A stretch of 64,000 nucleotides of DNA from Actinostola sp. cb2023 (taxonomy: Eukaryota > Cnidaria > Anthozoa > Actiniaria > Actinostolidae): positions 21,001 through 85,000 of the forward strand of contig JAUJYZ010001384.1 in assembly GCA_033675265.1 (NCBI GenBank), given 5' to 3'. The position numbers and the translations under genes were made by a program. The notes beneath the pieces were generated by a model. That model had not been told where the DNA came from. It saw only the letters and a program-made list of their open reading frames with translations, and did no database searches. Shown piece after piece: positions 1-10,800 of the stretch (its first letter is position 1; each line of letters opens with the position of its first letter).

Positions 1-654
1 CACCATTGGTAGAACAGCTATCTCAAAATTGACAGACGAAGAGAAGAGAAGAGTCATTCTTCCGTGATAATCTCCGATACTTGACCCTGTTTTTTGATCA
101 TACGTCTAATGTACGTTATGACAATGACAATGGCAGTTGCGTGACGAGGGAGGCTATTTGTCGGTGATCATAGATAAAGATCTCGAATCAGTACGTACTT
201 GGTACGTCTTGAGGTTGCATAGGTCAGATGATTCTGATAACGCCCTTCAAGGCGCGTTTGTTTTTGTTAAATATAGGCTTCAATAGCACTATTTTCAGTC
301 AATCATGCTTCTTCATTTCTCTTCTGCATATTAAACACAACTGCTTCTCTCTTGATACAGCACGAGCTTCTAGCTACACAGCACTTCTAGTCGGTAGTCG
401 TGGAACGATGAGTTAGCACTCTATTAACGATGACCCTAGAGCGAACAATACTTCGGATTTAGTTTGATATACGCTCGGAAACTCATTTCACCCGTTTGAG
501 CATATAATTACTTCATTGGCGTACGGATATCATCGCCCCCGTTTTCAGCCCATCGAAACCCTGAAACAGACATTCCTGACCGATACGATCAAATTCTTCG
601 CATTTTGTGTCGGCTACCAAGAAAAATAAAAATAAAGCGCATTTTCTAACTCGG
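1..654. other. No gene recognised
   Basis: This 650-base stretch contains only short open frames with no recognisable domain, splice structure or repeat. I see nothing I can assign. It abuts the decayed gypsy-type fragment that starts at about 655. Confidence 0.4.
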
Positions 655-1112
655 TCACTTCCTGCGGAAGTGTCGAGTAATTACTGGGTTGTTTGTTCCA
701 CAAACAATTATATCCTTGATAAGATCTTCCTTGAGTGAACCAAAAGCATAATCTTTGGCAAGTTTCCTAAGCTCGGTTACGTATTGATCGATACTTTCAT
801 TCTCTTGATTTCGTGTATTAAATTTGAATCTTAATACTGTTACATTCTGTTTTGGAATACAGTGAGCTTCAAACTTGTAATTGAATAGAACCTGAATATT
901 ATCTTTCTCGGACTCTGTGATCAACCAATATTGTACACATCTCTCGCCGGTTGCCCAACGTACAGCAAAAAGAATTCACATTGTTGTTTCTCACTCTTGT
1001 CCGCTAGAGGACCTTGGAGTACTAGTTCTATTGTCTGTCTCCATCGCTTCCACTCTTCGTTCAGATTCGAAGAATCTACATCCAATTCCTTAATGCTGAA
1101 TATCGTAGCCAT
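655..1112 (-). pseudogene. Ty3/gypsy-type gag remnant
   Basis: Two minus-strand frames (1112-921 and 924-655) together resemble the gag of the intact gypsy element at 44.8 kb. Both share a start followed by a Trp-rich segment (W-K-R-W-R here, W-R-R-F-K there), a G-P-L motif, and a later segment around Q-Y-V-T-E-L (Q-F-I-T-E-L there). A stop with a frame change near 921-924 separates the halves, and no protease or RT follows, so this is a truncated dead copy. It starts just downstream, on the minus strand, of a primer-binding-like site at 1134-1145. The family assignment rests on similarity within this window. Confidence 0.65.
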
Positions 1113-1133
1113 TTTCTTGTGGGTTTCGTTTTA

Positions 1134-1145
1134 GTTCTGACACCA
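1134..1145 (-). promoter_or_regulatory. Candidate primer binding site of the gag remnant
   Basis: On the minus strand this reads TGGTGTCAGAAC. It differs only in its last base from TGGTGTCAGAAG, which directly follows the 5' LTR of the complete gypsy element at 44749-44760. It sits 22 bases upstream of the remnant's gag start, where a tRNA primer binding site belongs. Confidence 0.6.
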
Positions 1146-1571
1146 TGTCATGTCATGACTGAGACTCATTTGGATTGAATGAATTACTTTATTCATAACA
1201 CTTTATTTATATTAGAGTCTAGTCCTTAGGGACTCACTCATTCACACGTTGCTATGTTGTATACTCAACGCAATACATAACAGCCTCGGCTACGTGTTCA
1301 TCTTACAACAGTGCACAACCGCCTGGAACGCACCCGACTCGATCGACCAATCACTGGAGGGAACACTTCGCTTTGCTAGGGAGTTTTCCACATCACAACC
1401 ACGTGATACTGGCTGTCATCCCTCTGCCGACAGTACGACGGGGTTTCCATGCAGAAGACCGTGCATGCGGATATGCATGCTGTACATCGCCTTTACAAGG
1501 CCTAACTACGTTCCCTACCATATTCTTGTGAAAAACAATACAAACCCCGACAAGTCAGCAGAGAGATAACA
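1146..1571 (-). mobile_element. Probable LTR of the decayed gypsy-type copy
   Basis: The segment next to the primer binding site begins TGTCATG on the plus strand, so the minus-strand LTR ends in ...CATGACA. It carries two AATAAA-like polyadenylation signals on the minus strand around 1186-1210. The outer edge is guessed from a terminal ACA near 1571. No second LTR or target duplication was found, so the length is uncertain. Confidence 0.4.
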
Positions 1572-1699
1572 GCTAAGACCCAGTATAACCGGGGGGGTTG
1601 ATTTAGGTACCCCTTTTTCAAAGCTATCAAAACTCTGAGACTTGATTGTCACATTCAATCATTTCACAATTAATTGGCAAACAATCTGGCCCTGTGAAA

Positions 1700-3010
1700 C
1701 CGCACCCTAGTCAACAGTCAATAACTCACCCTGGTCAACGGTGAAAACTCGCCCTAGTCAATGGTGAAAGCGCACCCTGGTCAACGGTGAAAACTCACCC
1801 TGGTCAACGGTGAAAACACGTTCTGGTCAACGGTGAAAACTCACCCTAGTCAATGGTGAAAGCGCACCCTGATCAACGGTGAAAGCGCACCCTGGTCAAT
1901 GGTGAAAACTCACCCTGGTCAACGGTGAAAACACGTTCTGGTCAACGGTGAAAACTCACCCTAGTCAATGGTGAAAGCGCACCCTGGTCAACGGTGAAAG
2001 CGCACCCTGGTCAACGGTGAAAACACGTTCTGGTCAACGGTGAAAACTCACCCTGGTCAACGGTGAAAACACGTTCTGGTCAACGGTGAAAACTCACCCT
2101 AGTCAATGGTGAAAGCGCACCCTGGTCAACGGTGAAAGCGCACCCTGATCAACGGTCGAAAACTCACCCTGGTCAACGGTGAGAACGCGCCCTGGTCAAC
2201 GGTGAAAACTCACCCTAGTCAACGGTGAAAGCGCACCCTGGTCAACGGTGAAAACTCACCCTAGTCAACGGTGAAAGCGCACCCTGGTCAACGGTGAAAG
2301 CGCACCCTGGTCAACGGTGAAAAACGCACCCTGGTCAACAGTGAACAATGCACCCTAGTCAACGGTGAAAACGCACCCTGGTCAGCGGTGAAAAACGCAC
2401 CCTAGTCAACGGTGAAACTCACCCTGGTCAACGGTGAAAACTCACCCTGGTTAACGGTGGCACCTCACCCTGGTCAACAGTGGAACCTCACCCTGGTCAA
2501 CGGTGGAACCTCACCCTGGTCAACGGTGGAACCTCACCCTGGTCAACGGTGAAAAAACTCACCCTGGTACTGAAACGGTGAAAAAACTCACCCTGGTACT
2601 GAAACGGTGAAAACTCACCCTGGTCAACGGTGGAACCTCACCCTGGTCAACGGTGAAAACTCACCCTGGTACTGAAACGGTGAAAACTCACCCTGGTACT
2701 GAAACGGTGAAAACTCACCCTGGTACTGAAACGGTGAAAACTCACCCTGGTACTGAGATGGTGAAACCTCACCCTGGTCAATGGTGAAAACTCACCCTGG
2801 TACTGAAACGGTGAAAAAACTCACCCTGGTACTGAAACGGTGAAACCTCACCCTGGTCAACGGTGAAAACTCACCCTGGTACTGAAACGGTGAAACCTCA
2901 CCCTGGTCAACGGTGAAACCTCACCCCGGTACTGAAACGGTGAAACCTCACCCTGGTGCTGAAACGGTAAAAACTCACCCTGGTACTGAAACGGTGAAAC
3001 CTCGCCCTGG
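1700..3010. repeat. ~23-bp minisatellite (CACCCTGGTCAACGGTGAAAA)
   Basis: More than 50 imperfect tandem copies of a roughly 23-base unit with core ACCCTGGTCAACGGTGAAAA. From about 2560 a variant of similar length alternates in, in which CCTGGTACTGAAACGGTG replaces the CAACGG core. This higher-order mix suggests homogenisation in blocks. Open frames across the array are repeat artefacts. Confidence 0.9.
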
Positions 3011-3022
3011 AACACTGTTGTG

Positions 3023-3140
3023 TCATCGCCATGCGATCATCCCACGTGGTCGAGGCCATGCGATCATCCCACGTGGTTGAGGCCATGCGATCATCCCACG
3101 TGGTCGAAGCCATGCGCATGCGATCATCCCACGTGGTATA
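3023..3140. repeat. Short tandem repeat with CATGCGATCATCCCACGTGG core
   Basis: Four copies of a unit of about 27 bases with core CATGCGATCATCCCACGTGG, directly following the larger minisatellite. Confidence 0.8.
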
Positions 3141-5692
3141 CCTTCTCTGGCAAAAATCTGGCTCAAGTATCTAGAGTCGTCGAACGAACCATCCTGTAAA
3201 AGAATCCATTCTACAGATAGTTAAACGGTGAAAATTCTTCTCCATACATGCAAAATAACATTGAATCATCATCCGCAGTCGCCCAACAAAAACATATTGA
3301 CGAGGGGTTCATTCTACAAATAAACTCGTCGGCAAACTCTCACCTAGCGATACACGCAGCGAGCAAACATTTCAACAAACCATCCAGTCGATGGAGCCTG
3401 ATTCATTCTACAGACAAACCCTTGCTAAACAGCATGTACATTCAACACTTACTTTAACAAATCATCCAACATTCAAGTATTCGACTCAAGTTCGCCCTGA
3501 GGCTTCGGCTTAAACTCGTTCAGTGGTGCTGGCGGAGCAAAGTGGAACAACCCGGCTACTCTTCGTCTACTGCAGGTCGTCGAACAGGAACGACCTCGGC
3601 CCTGTTCAGATTCGCGTGGGTCGTAAACCAAAAAGAAAAGAAGAAAAGTTCCTCCGACCACTGTTCCGCTGAAAACTGAGCAAGAAGGGAGTTCTGAACA
3701 TTGATTTCGTATTTATAGTCATCCCGTAGCGTCATTCACGTGCCTATGCACACCTAGCCACTAATGAAGTAGTATTATACCTTATTTCATATTTGCATGT
3801 CATTACGAGTGTTGTGAATAGCCATCGTGCAGGTTTTCCGAAAAAGATGTAATAACATTTTGAACGAATTACAGCTTAGTAAATCAGAATGGTGTACTTG
3901 AATAAATAAATAAAAAATCGTTTGCCTTTATTCGACTCGTACTTGTTCATTGTGTTGTCCTTTACCTCTGTAGGAATTTCTACTATGCCATTCCGCTTGA
4001 AATTGAGAGAGTCACGGCGGTTTAAAAAAAAATTCCCTACCAGTAAGAAAATATAGCAGGTAGGTCACTCATGGCCGCCAGCGAACTCACATGGTCCCAC
4101 TCAAATGCTCGTAAATCTCTCGAAACTAGACATAACGCCAAATTTCTTTCGGTAAACTGTAGTCCAATGCAAGTCCGATAAATCACACTGCCATTCCCTT
4201 CTCTTACTCATCGCTATCTGCATCCAAGAGGAAGGTTTTTGTGGCTTTCATCGGCAACATGAACCTCTGTACCTTCAAGTCTGACACAGATTTTTGAACG
4301 GCCGTACAAATATGCACACACCGGGGAGGGACAGAGGTACATTTGACACTTGAATAAAATTTCCGTACCCTCCCGTGAGGATTGCAACCATATCTTGTCA
4401 GAGATTATAACAAAATCTTTTCTTCGAATTCGTGTTGATTTTCAATACCCCATTTGGAATTTGCTCCAAAGGCCTTTTCCTTGAAATCAGAAGCATTACA
4501 ATTTGACAGAAGAAATACTGTAATCTATGATAGAACGAAATTTTATTCAAGTGTCAACTTGAGTTAGATTATTATATACTGCACGTTCGTATTTTGAACG
4601 AGCTTCACGCTCCTGCACGACACGTGTTGAAATAATCTATTGTATTGTATTGTCGGCCTCTGTCCCAGAACAAGAAAGCCTATCCATTTACTGTATTTAC
4701 GCCACTGATACTGAGCTTGGGCTACCTGTGATTTTAGATGCAAATTATAGTCAATTTTATATATTATATCTTAGATGGCCTATAGTAGGGAATCTTGAAT
4801 TTTGATCTGTTTAGGTCCACCTCAGATTCATTAGATTCACTGTGAATGTAATCTATTTGGAATTTGATTAAGTTAAAAATTAATGATCCCGTCCCTCCCC
4901 CTTCCTTTAGCTACTCCAGAACACGGCCTTCGAAATCCACACCTCCACAGGGATCCCAATTCTACTCTGGTCCAAAGCATGTACTAGCTCAATCCGGCAC
5001 CAGGGCACGAGTGAATCGTGCTACCAGGGTCTTGTTATGCTACAAAGTCAGTCTAAAACAGGGTAGCAAAAGTATTTTCCAATTAGAAAGGACTTACCCA
5101 AGGGACAAAATGTTGATATACTTCCATGAAACAGGTACAAATAGTTTATGTACTCTGATCAAAAACTCTGTAGCACGTCTAACGAATTGGTATTTAGAAT
5201 GTGTGCTCAACTCATTTTGGGATTCCTGTGGAATTGAGACAAAATGGAGGACGGACAGACAGACAATCAGGAATTCTGAACAACCTCTCATAAGCGACCA
5301 TTTTGTAATTTCTCGTATTTCTAGTTTCTCTAGCCATATTCACCTGCCTCAGAGGGTACAACCAACCCACGCTTTTCAGCAGATTTATTATTTATTACAT
5401 TTTCACGAAATTACGTCTTGCTCAGCTAATTTAGGACACAGGGGAATACCCGAATCATATCTCAGTGACCTTGTGTCAGTGTGTTTAGTTTAACGTGGTA
5501 ACGTATACGAAGATGGATGTCTACATTTTGCTTAGGTTGCACTTCCAGATTCAGTGATGAACGTTCAAAGATAGTGTAATATATACGTCAAGTTCAGGCC
5601 GACTTTTACGTTCACGTTTCTCCTAGGAAAGTTATTGCACACTTGTAATATATAAAACTAAGTATCATTTCCAACAATGTCAAAAAGGGATA
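3141..5692. other. No gene recognised; one MITE and dispersed repeats
   Basis: No open frame here looks like a protein. The longest (4864-5493, plus) covers a piece around 5211-5340 that recurs at 18075-18195 and partly at 20405-20440, so it is dispersed repeat DNA. A 215-bp inverted-repeat element at 4343-4557 is listed separately. Confidence 0.5.
4343..4557. mobile_element. MITE with perfect 21-bp terminal inverted repeats
   Basis: TTGACACTTGAATAAAATTT at 4343 is matched by its exact reverse complement ending at 4557 (21 bp each arm). The 215-bp size and lack of coding capacity fit a non-autonomous DNA transposon. I see no clear target duplication. Confidence 0.6.
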
Positions 5693-6033
5693 TGTCACGT
5701 GATAGTTTAGCCTTGGCATTCCTCGAGTAATGCGTTAGCCGATATCTTTGTGTTGGCCACTATTTTGTAAGATTGGCATGTTTTCCCATTCAACCAATCA
5801 CGTTGGAAAAGGCGCCGTCCAAACTGATTGAGTTAACACTCTATCCGTTGTGGCATGTCTGGCTGCTAAGCATTATAAAAGGAATATAATTCACTCATTA
5901 GGAACAGTGTAGTTGATTTAGAAGCAGCGTCAGAGTGACTAAGATTGTAGTTTATGGGCAACTTGTAATAAACCAGAAGAACCGATCCTTACTGTCGTGC
6001 CTGCTTACGCGCCGACTAAGTGGTCCCCTAACA
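5693..6033 (+). mobile_element. Possible solo LTR
   Basis: The segment begins TGTCACGTGATAG and ends CCCCTAACA. It contains a TATAAAAGG box near 5874 and an AATAAA signal near 5970, spaced as in an LTR with promoter, R region and poly(A) signal. No partner LTR, primer binding site or target duplication is visible, so a diverged host promoter-like sequence remains possible. Confidence 0.35.
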
Positions 6034-7090
6034 ACTAGCTTAAGGTGGCATGTTCCTATTTATTTGGACGATGAGTCTCATTTTAAATCGATGTTTTGAG
6101 CAGCAAAACGTTACCCAATTTCGGATATTTTTCATCTTGATAATGAGGTATTCTTAAATTTCATAAAAATCACAATTTTAATGTGATAAAAACAACATTT
6201 GTAGAGTTACAATCGATTTTGAAACAATCCATTTTCAGAGAAAATGCTTATATTTTCCAAAATCCAAGATGGATTTTTTTCAAATTACCTCAAACAAGTA
6301 TACAATTATGAAGGGTTACTGTTGCCAAGTTTCAAGAAAATCCGCACCTTGGAAAATGCTCTACAAGCGACTGCTAAATTTTAGTACAAAATACTATACT
6401 CGCACACAATGTCAGCGATGCCGTACAAATTTTACACGTAAACTAGTGTTTGTCCAAGTTGACACTACGAGCATTAAGATGTCAAACAGTGTTACATAAA
6501 CGTAGTGCTAGCATTTAAATATCAGGTTTGTACTAACAGCTGCTTAAGAAAAAAAATCTATCCATGTTTTTCAGTTCCTGAAACTTCGTATGGTGAAATA
6601 AGATTATTATAGAAGCTAATTGAGCAAATAAAAAATGGGGGTCATCGACTTCGCTATGGAGCCAGATTGCTTCAAAGTATACCCTTTTTCTGATCGAAAA
6701 TTACGTGCGTTAAATCCACGGAAAGTCGAGAATGACATGTATTTTTTTGTAGAAAAACTAAACGGATTGCTAAAACTTTCCCCAAATGGCTATCTAAGAG
6801 TTCATAGAATAAAATTATGTACAAAGATTTGTGAATATATAGAAACAACCTGTAGTTTTTGGCTCATACTAACTTACAGTCACCACGTAGCCATTGACGA
6901 CTCTTTCGCGTGAAGGTAGGTCGAAGTTTTCATCTAAATTCGTGTTTTTATAAAAAGCTATCCATGTTTTTTTCTTTAACATATCAAACTTATGTTATAC
7001 AAAAGGTCATTGTTTCACATATGCAGATGAGGCGAGTCTTGTTTAGGCGAAAAACAGCATGATTTTGGTACATTTTTGCTTTTTACTGCA
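6034..7090. other. No gene recognised
   Basis: AT-rich sequence with only short open frames. A motif around 6630 (AAATAAAAAATGGGGGTCA) recurs near 16485, hinting at an old dispersed repeat. Nothing else can be supported. Confidence 0.4.
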
Positions 7091-7094
7091 TTGT

Positions 7095-7462
7095 TAAAAT
7101 ACAAATCAAAAACCTACCAACGGAATATAAAAGACGAATATGTAAGGAATGAATAAGCTGGCAATTCAAGCAAAAATAACTAGATTTGAAGGTGGCATTT
7201 TCCGTTTCTTCAAAGTCGATAGAACTGAAATTTCTGAAGAGATATAGGAGAGCGTGACATACGCTACGCACTAAAACCCTCAGAAATCCTTGGGAATTGT
7301 GTCAATCAAAAACCTACCAACGGAATATAAAAGACGAATATGTAAGGAATGAATAAGCTGGCAATTCAAGCAAAAATAAATAGATTTGAAGGTGGCATTT
7401 TCCGTTTCTTCAAAGTCGATAGAACTGAAATCTCTGAAGAGATATGGAAGAGCGTTAGATAC
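7095..7462. repeat. Tandem duplication (~205-bp unit), target of the BEL element
   Basis: Two near-identical copies beginning AATCAAAAACCTACCAACGG occur at about 7105 and 7305. A third partial copy begins at about 16069, beyond the retrotransposon. The BEL element is inserted at the end of the second copy, so the first copy serves as an approximate empty-site reference. Confidence 0.75.
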
Positions 7463-7655
7463 TGTCGGAAACGGTGTCCAACACAAAAATACTCACTCAC
7501 AAAACTGCTTTATTAAATCCCTCACACTCCATCACACTGGTTCTTGATTCTATATCTCGATCTGCAACGTGCCTTGTAATCCTATCCCTATCTAATACAT
7601 GTGTTATTTTAGACTTGTCAATCATGACCTATCGCTAATGTAATTGTTTCCCACA
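7463..7655 (-). mobile_element. 3' LTR of the BEL/Pao element (193 bp)
   Basis: On the plus strand it reads TGTCGGAAACGG...TTGTTTCCCACA, with TG..CA ends. The same sequence forms the 5' LTR at 13195-16024, there broken by two insertions. A purine-rich stretch on the minus strand at 7656-7669 is the likely polypurine tract. No exact 5-bp target duplication is visible (left flank GATAC, right flank AACGC). Comparison with the neighbouring tandem copy suggests ATAC versus A-AC, a slightly mutated duplication. Confidence 0.9.
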
Positions 7656-7876
7656 CACACTCCCCCTATTTGCTTGCTATGGTAAGCTAATACAATAATT
7701 ACTACGCTTAACTGAAACTAATCGTTGTCGAGGTAAACTGATATGATAACAATATTAATTATCCAGCATGCTTTGTTCTTTATGTAATTCCAATAACTGT
7801 CAATCTCTAATAAAGGTTCAATGTTCGATTGTTCTGATAAATGTTCAATGTTCGATCAAATCTATCTTAAATTTAT
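7656..7876 (-). other. Non-coding 3' region of the BEL/Pao element
   Basis: About 220 bases between the polyprotein stop and the 3' LTR. It includes short repeats of GTTCAATGTTCGAT type near 7815-7900 and the polypurine tract next to the LTR. Confidence 0.6.
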
Positions 7877-10800
7877 TCAATGTTCATTCATACTTTCAAT
7901 GTTCCTAGTAATCTCGGTATTTTCCGCACTTTCTTGGATTCGCAGCCCGGCGGCGACAGCTGCGTCGCGCCTTGGTCTGAAGACGGAAGCGTCGCTGTTG
8001 AGGCCAGGTACTGCTGGGGTTCTGTCGCATGACAGCTCCAAGGGGTAAAGGTGTTGAATTGGTCGCTCAAGGTAACTTTTTCCCGCTCTGAGTCTGGCCA
8101 CACGAACAACGCCATCCCGTCCAGGGAATAGCTCGTTGATAATTCCCATCTTCCACTTGTTTCTATTCCGCTCGTCTGATTTGATGATTACGACGTCTCC
8201 TACCTTTACAATAGATTGCTTCGTGTTATGTTTGAGGTTGTGGCGCTCTCGTAGTCCCCTCAGGTATTCGGACGTCCAACGTTGCCATAACAAATCTTTG
8301 CACTTCTGAAGGTACCTTGCGCGCCTTTTTAGGTCTGGCACTTCCATGTCACTGCAGTCTTCTTCTGGTAGGATGAGACTTGGGATACCAAACAGCAATG
8401 TGTTTGGCGTGAGTAGAGGTAGTTGAACGTCATCCTCCACATAGCTGAGTGGTCTGTTGTTGAGGGCTAGCTCTACGTCTAGAAGAACATCTTGTAACTC
8501 TGTCCAGGTGAGAAGACTGTTACCTGTTGTCTTGTGTAGAGACTGTTTCACGAGGCCTATCATTCGCTCGAACTGGCCTCCCCACCATGGTGCTCTGCTT
8601 ACATTGAACTGCCACCTTATCTGGTTTTGCGCTAGCCAGTCTTGTAGTTGTTCGTTCTTCATGATGTTCCTCAGCCATTTCGCAGCACTCACAAACGTCT
8701 TCCCGTTGTCCGAGTAGATCTTTGTAGGCCGTCCCCTTCTGGCGATCAGACGCTTGAGGCTTCGCAAGAACTCTTCTGTCTCTTGGCTTGGTAGCAAGTC
8801 AAGGTATACCCCGCGAGTAAGACTACAAGCGTACAGGGCAATGTAGGCCTTTGCTTCAGATTTGTTTTTCTTTCTATACTTGATGGGGCCTGCGTAATCA
8901 ACGCCTAATACTTGGAAGGGAGCTGCTCTTGAGACTCTGTCTTCTGGCAGGTTACCTGTTGGTGGGTTGGCAAATGCTATTGCTTGGAATCTCTTGCATC
9001 CATTGCACTGTTTCATGCACCGTTTGGCTAAACGTCGTAGTCTCGGTATCCAATATGTCGCTCTGACGTGGCTCATGGTAAGACCCACTCCCCCGTGAAG
9101 GGTTTGTAGGTGGGCGTGTGCTACTAGCCTTTCACTGAAGATATCGCCATCTGGTAAATATATTGGGTAGTCTCCTTGGATACGCCCTCTGCACTCATAC
9201 TCATCTTCGTTGTTCCTCTGCAAGTTTAAGCGAAGCTTGTCCTCTTGAAACCTGTCTGTGTGTTCGTGTTTGCTTTGGACTCTCTTTATCCAGACGTGCG
9301 TCGCATGATTAGTTTCGACGGTGGTTAGGGGGCCAGTCTTCCTTGTGTTGCGTTTGCCCGCCTTGAAGTTCTCGATGAATCTTAGCATCCATGCAGTGAT
9401 CCGCATTGTCTTCCAGAAGTTCCATTTCTGTATTAATCCATCCAGCTCGTCCTCTGTCTCGACAGCTACGGCAAGTACTTCTTTAATCACTTTGGCTTCA
9501 GCCTGAGTTTCACGTGATGATCTAGTGACGATGGATGCAGGCCATGCCTCTGGTGTGGACAACCACGAGGGTCCTTTCAGCCACAGATCGCTTGATTCAG
9601 TTACCTGACCACCCCGGCTCCCCAGGTCTGCAGGGTTTTCTTCTGATCTCACATGTCTCCAATGGATGTACTTCTTCTCACGGATCTTATGCACTCGATT
9701 TCCAACAAACTGCTTATAGTCGCCGTCGCCTTGTATCCAGTATAATGCTACTGTGCTGTCAAGCCAGCCGTAAACGTCAGACACTGGTTGACCTTGGAGT
9801 GCATCCTTCACGTTGTGCACCAAATTTGCTGACATGTGACCAGCCACGAGCTCAAGTCTAGGTATTGTTAAGCCTTTCTTCGCCAGTCTTGACTTGGAGG
9901 CTACTAGACCTTGGTTAATTCCAGATGGTTGCTGGACAACAGCATACACAGCAGACGAGACTCCTTTGATACTTGCGTCTCCGAAAGCATGTAGCTGAAT
10001 GCTTTGGATTTGTTCTTGATGCTTGACTAGATTCCTTGGTACCTTGATGCTCTCGGGCAACCCGTGTTCCCACTCTAGGAGTTTCCTGTTCAGATCCGGT
10101 GATAGGGTTGTATCCCAGGGTAGCTTTTGATCGCAAATATCTCTGTATATCAATTTGCCTGTCAAGGTAATGGGTGACGCCAAGCCAAGTGGATCGTACA
10201 CCTTGGCAAGTTTTTCAAGTACTCCTCGCTTGGTACACTGTGCTGGGAGCGTAGGGAAGTTTACGTGTAAGGTGTCGTTCCTCTTGTCCCAAGGTACGCC
10301 GAGAAGTTTCGTCTCTCCTTCGTGGACTCCAAGCTGTTGCTTAGCGTAACTCTGTTCTGGTGTAGGTGTGGTCACAGCTTCTTCTTCGAGTGTTTCCAGG
10401 TTGGAGTGCCATTTGTGGAGTTCGAATTTCGCGTCACTGAACACCTTGATGGCAGTCTGCTTCAGTTCTGCAACCTGCTCGGCTGTTTCTCCTCCGCTGA
10501 TGAGGTCGTCCACATACAATGACTTCTCGATCTCGTCTATGATGCTTGAATCTGAAGTCACTTTGCTGTGTTCCAGGTGCTCCTTGATCACGCCGGCCAG
10601 TAAGAATGGCGAAGGGGATAATCCGAACAGCGCGCGAGTGAATCTCAAGACTTGCACTCTGTTGGTCTCTAGATCTTGAAGCCAATGGAAGCGCAGAGCA
10701 TCTCTATCCGCCTTTCGTATGCGTACTTGCAGGAACGCCTGTTTGAGGTCACCTGCTATTGCTACAGGGTGGAATCTGTTTCTTACCAACACGCTCCACA

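Noticed and set aside
3473..3661. 62-codon minus-strand frame near a GC-richer patch
   Set aside because: Too short, no domain and no supporting splice sites or repeats.
4864..5493. 209-codon plus-strand open frame
   Set aside because: No domain, no splice context, and part of it is a dispersed repeat found elsewhere in the window.
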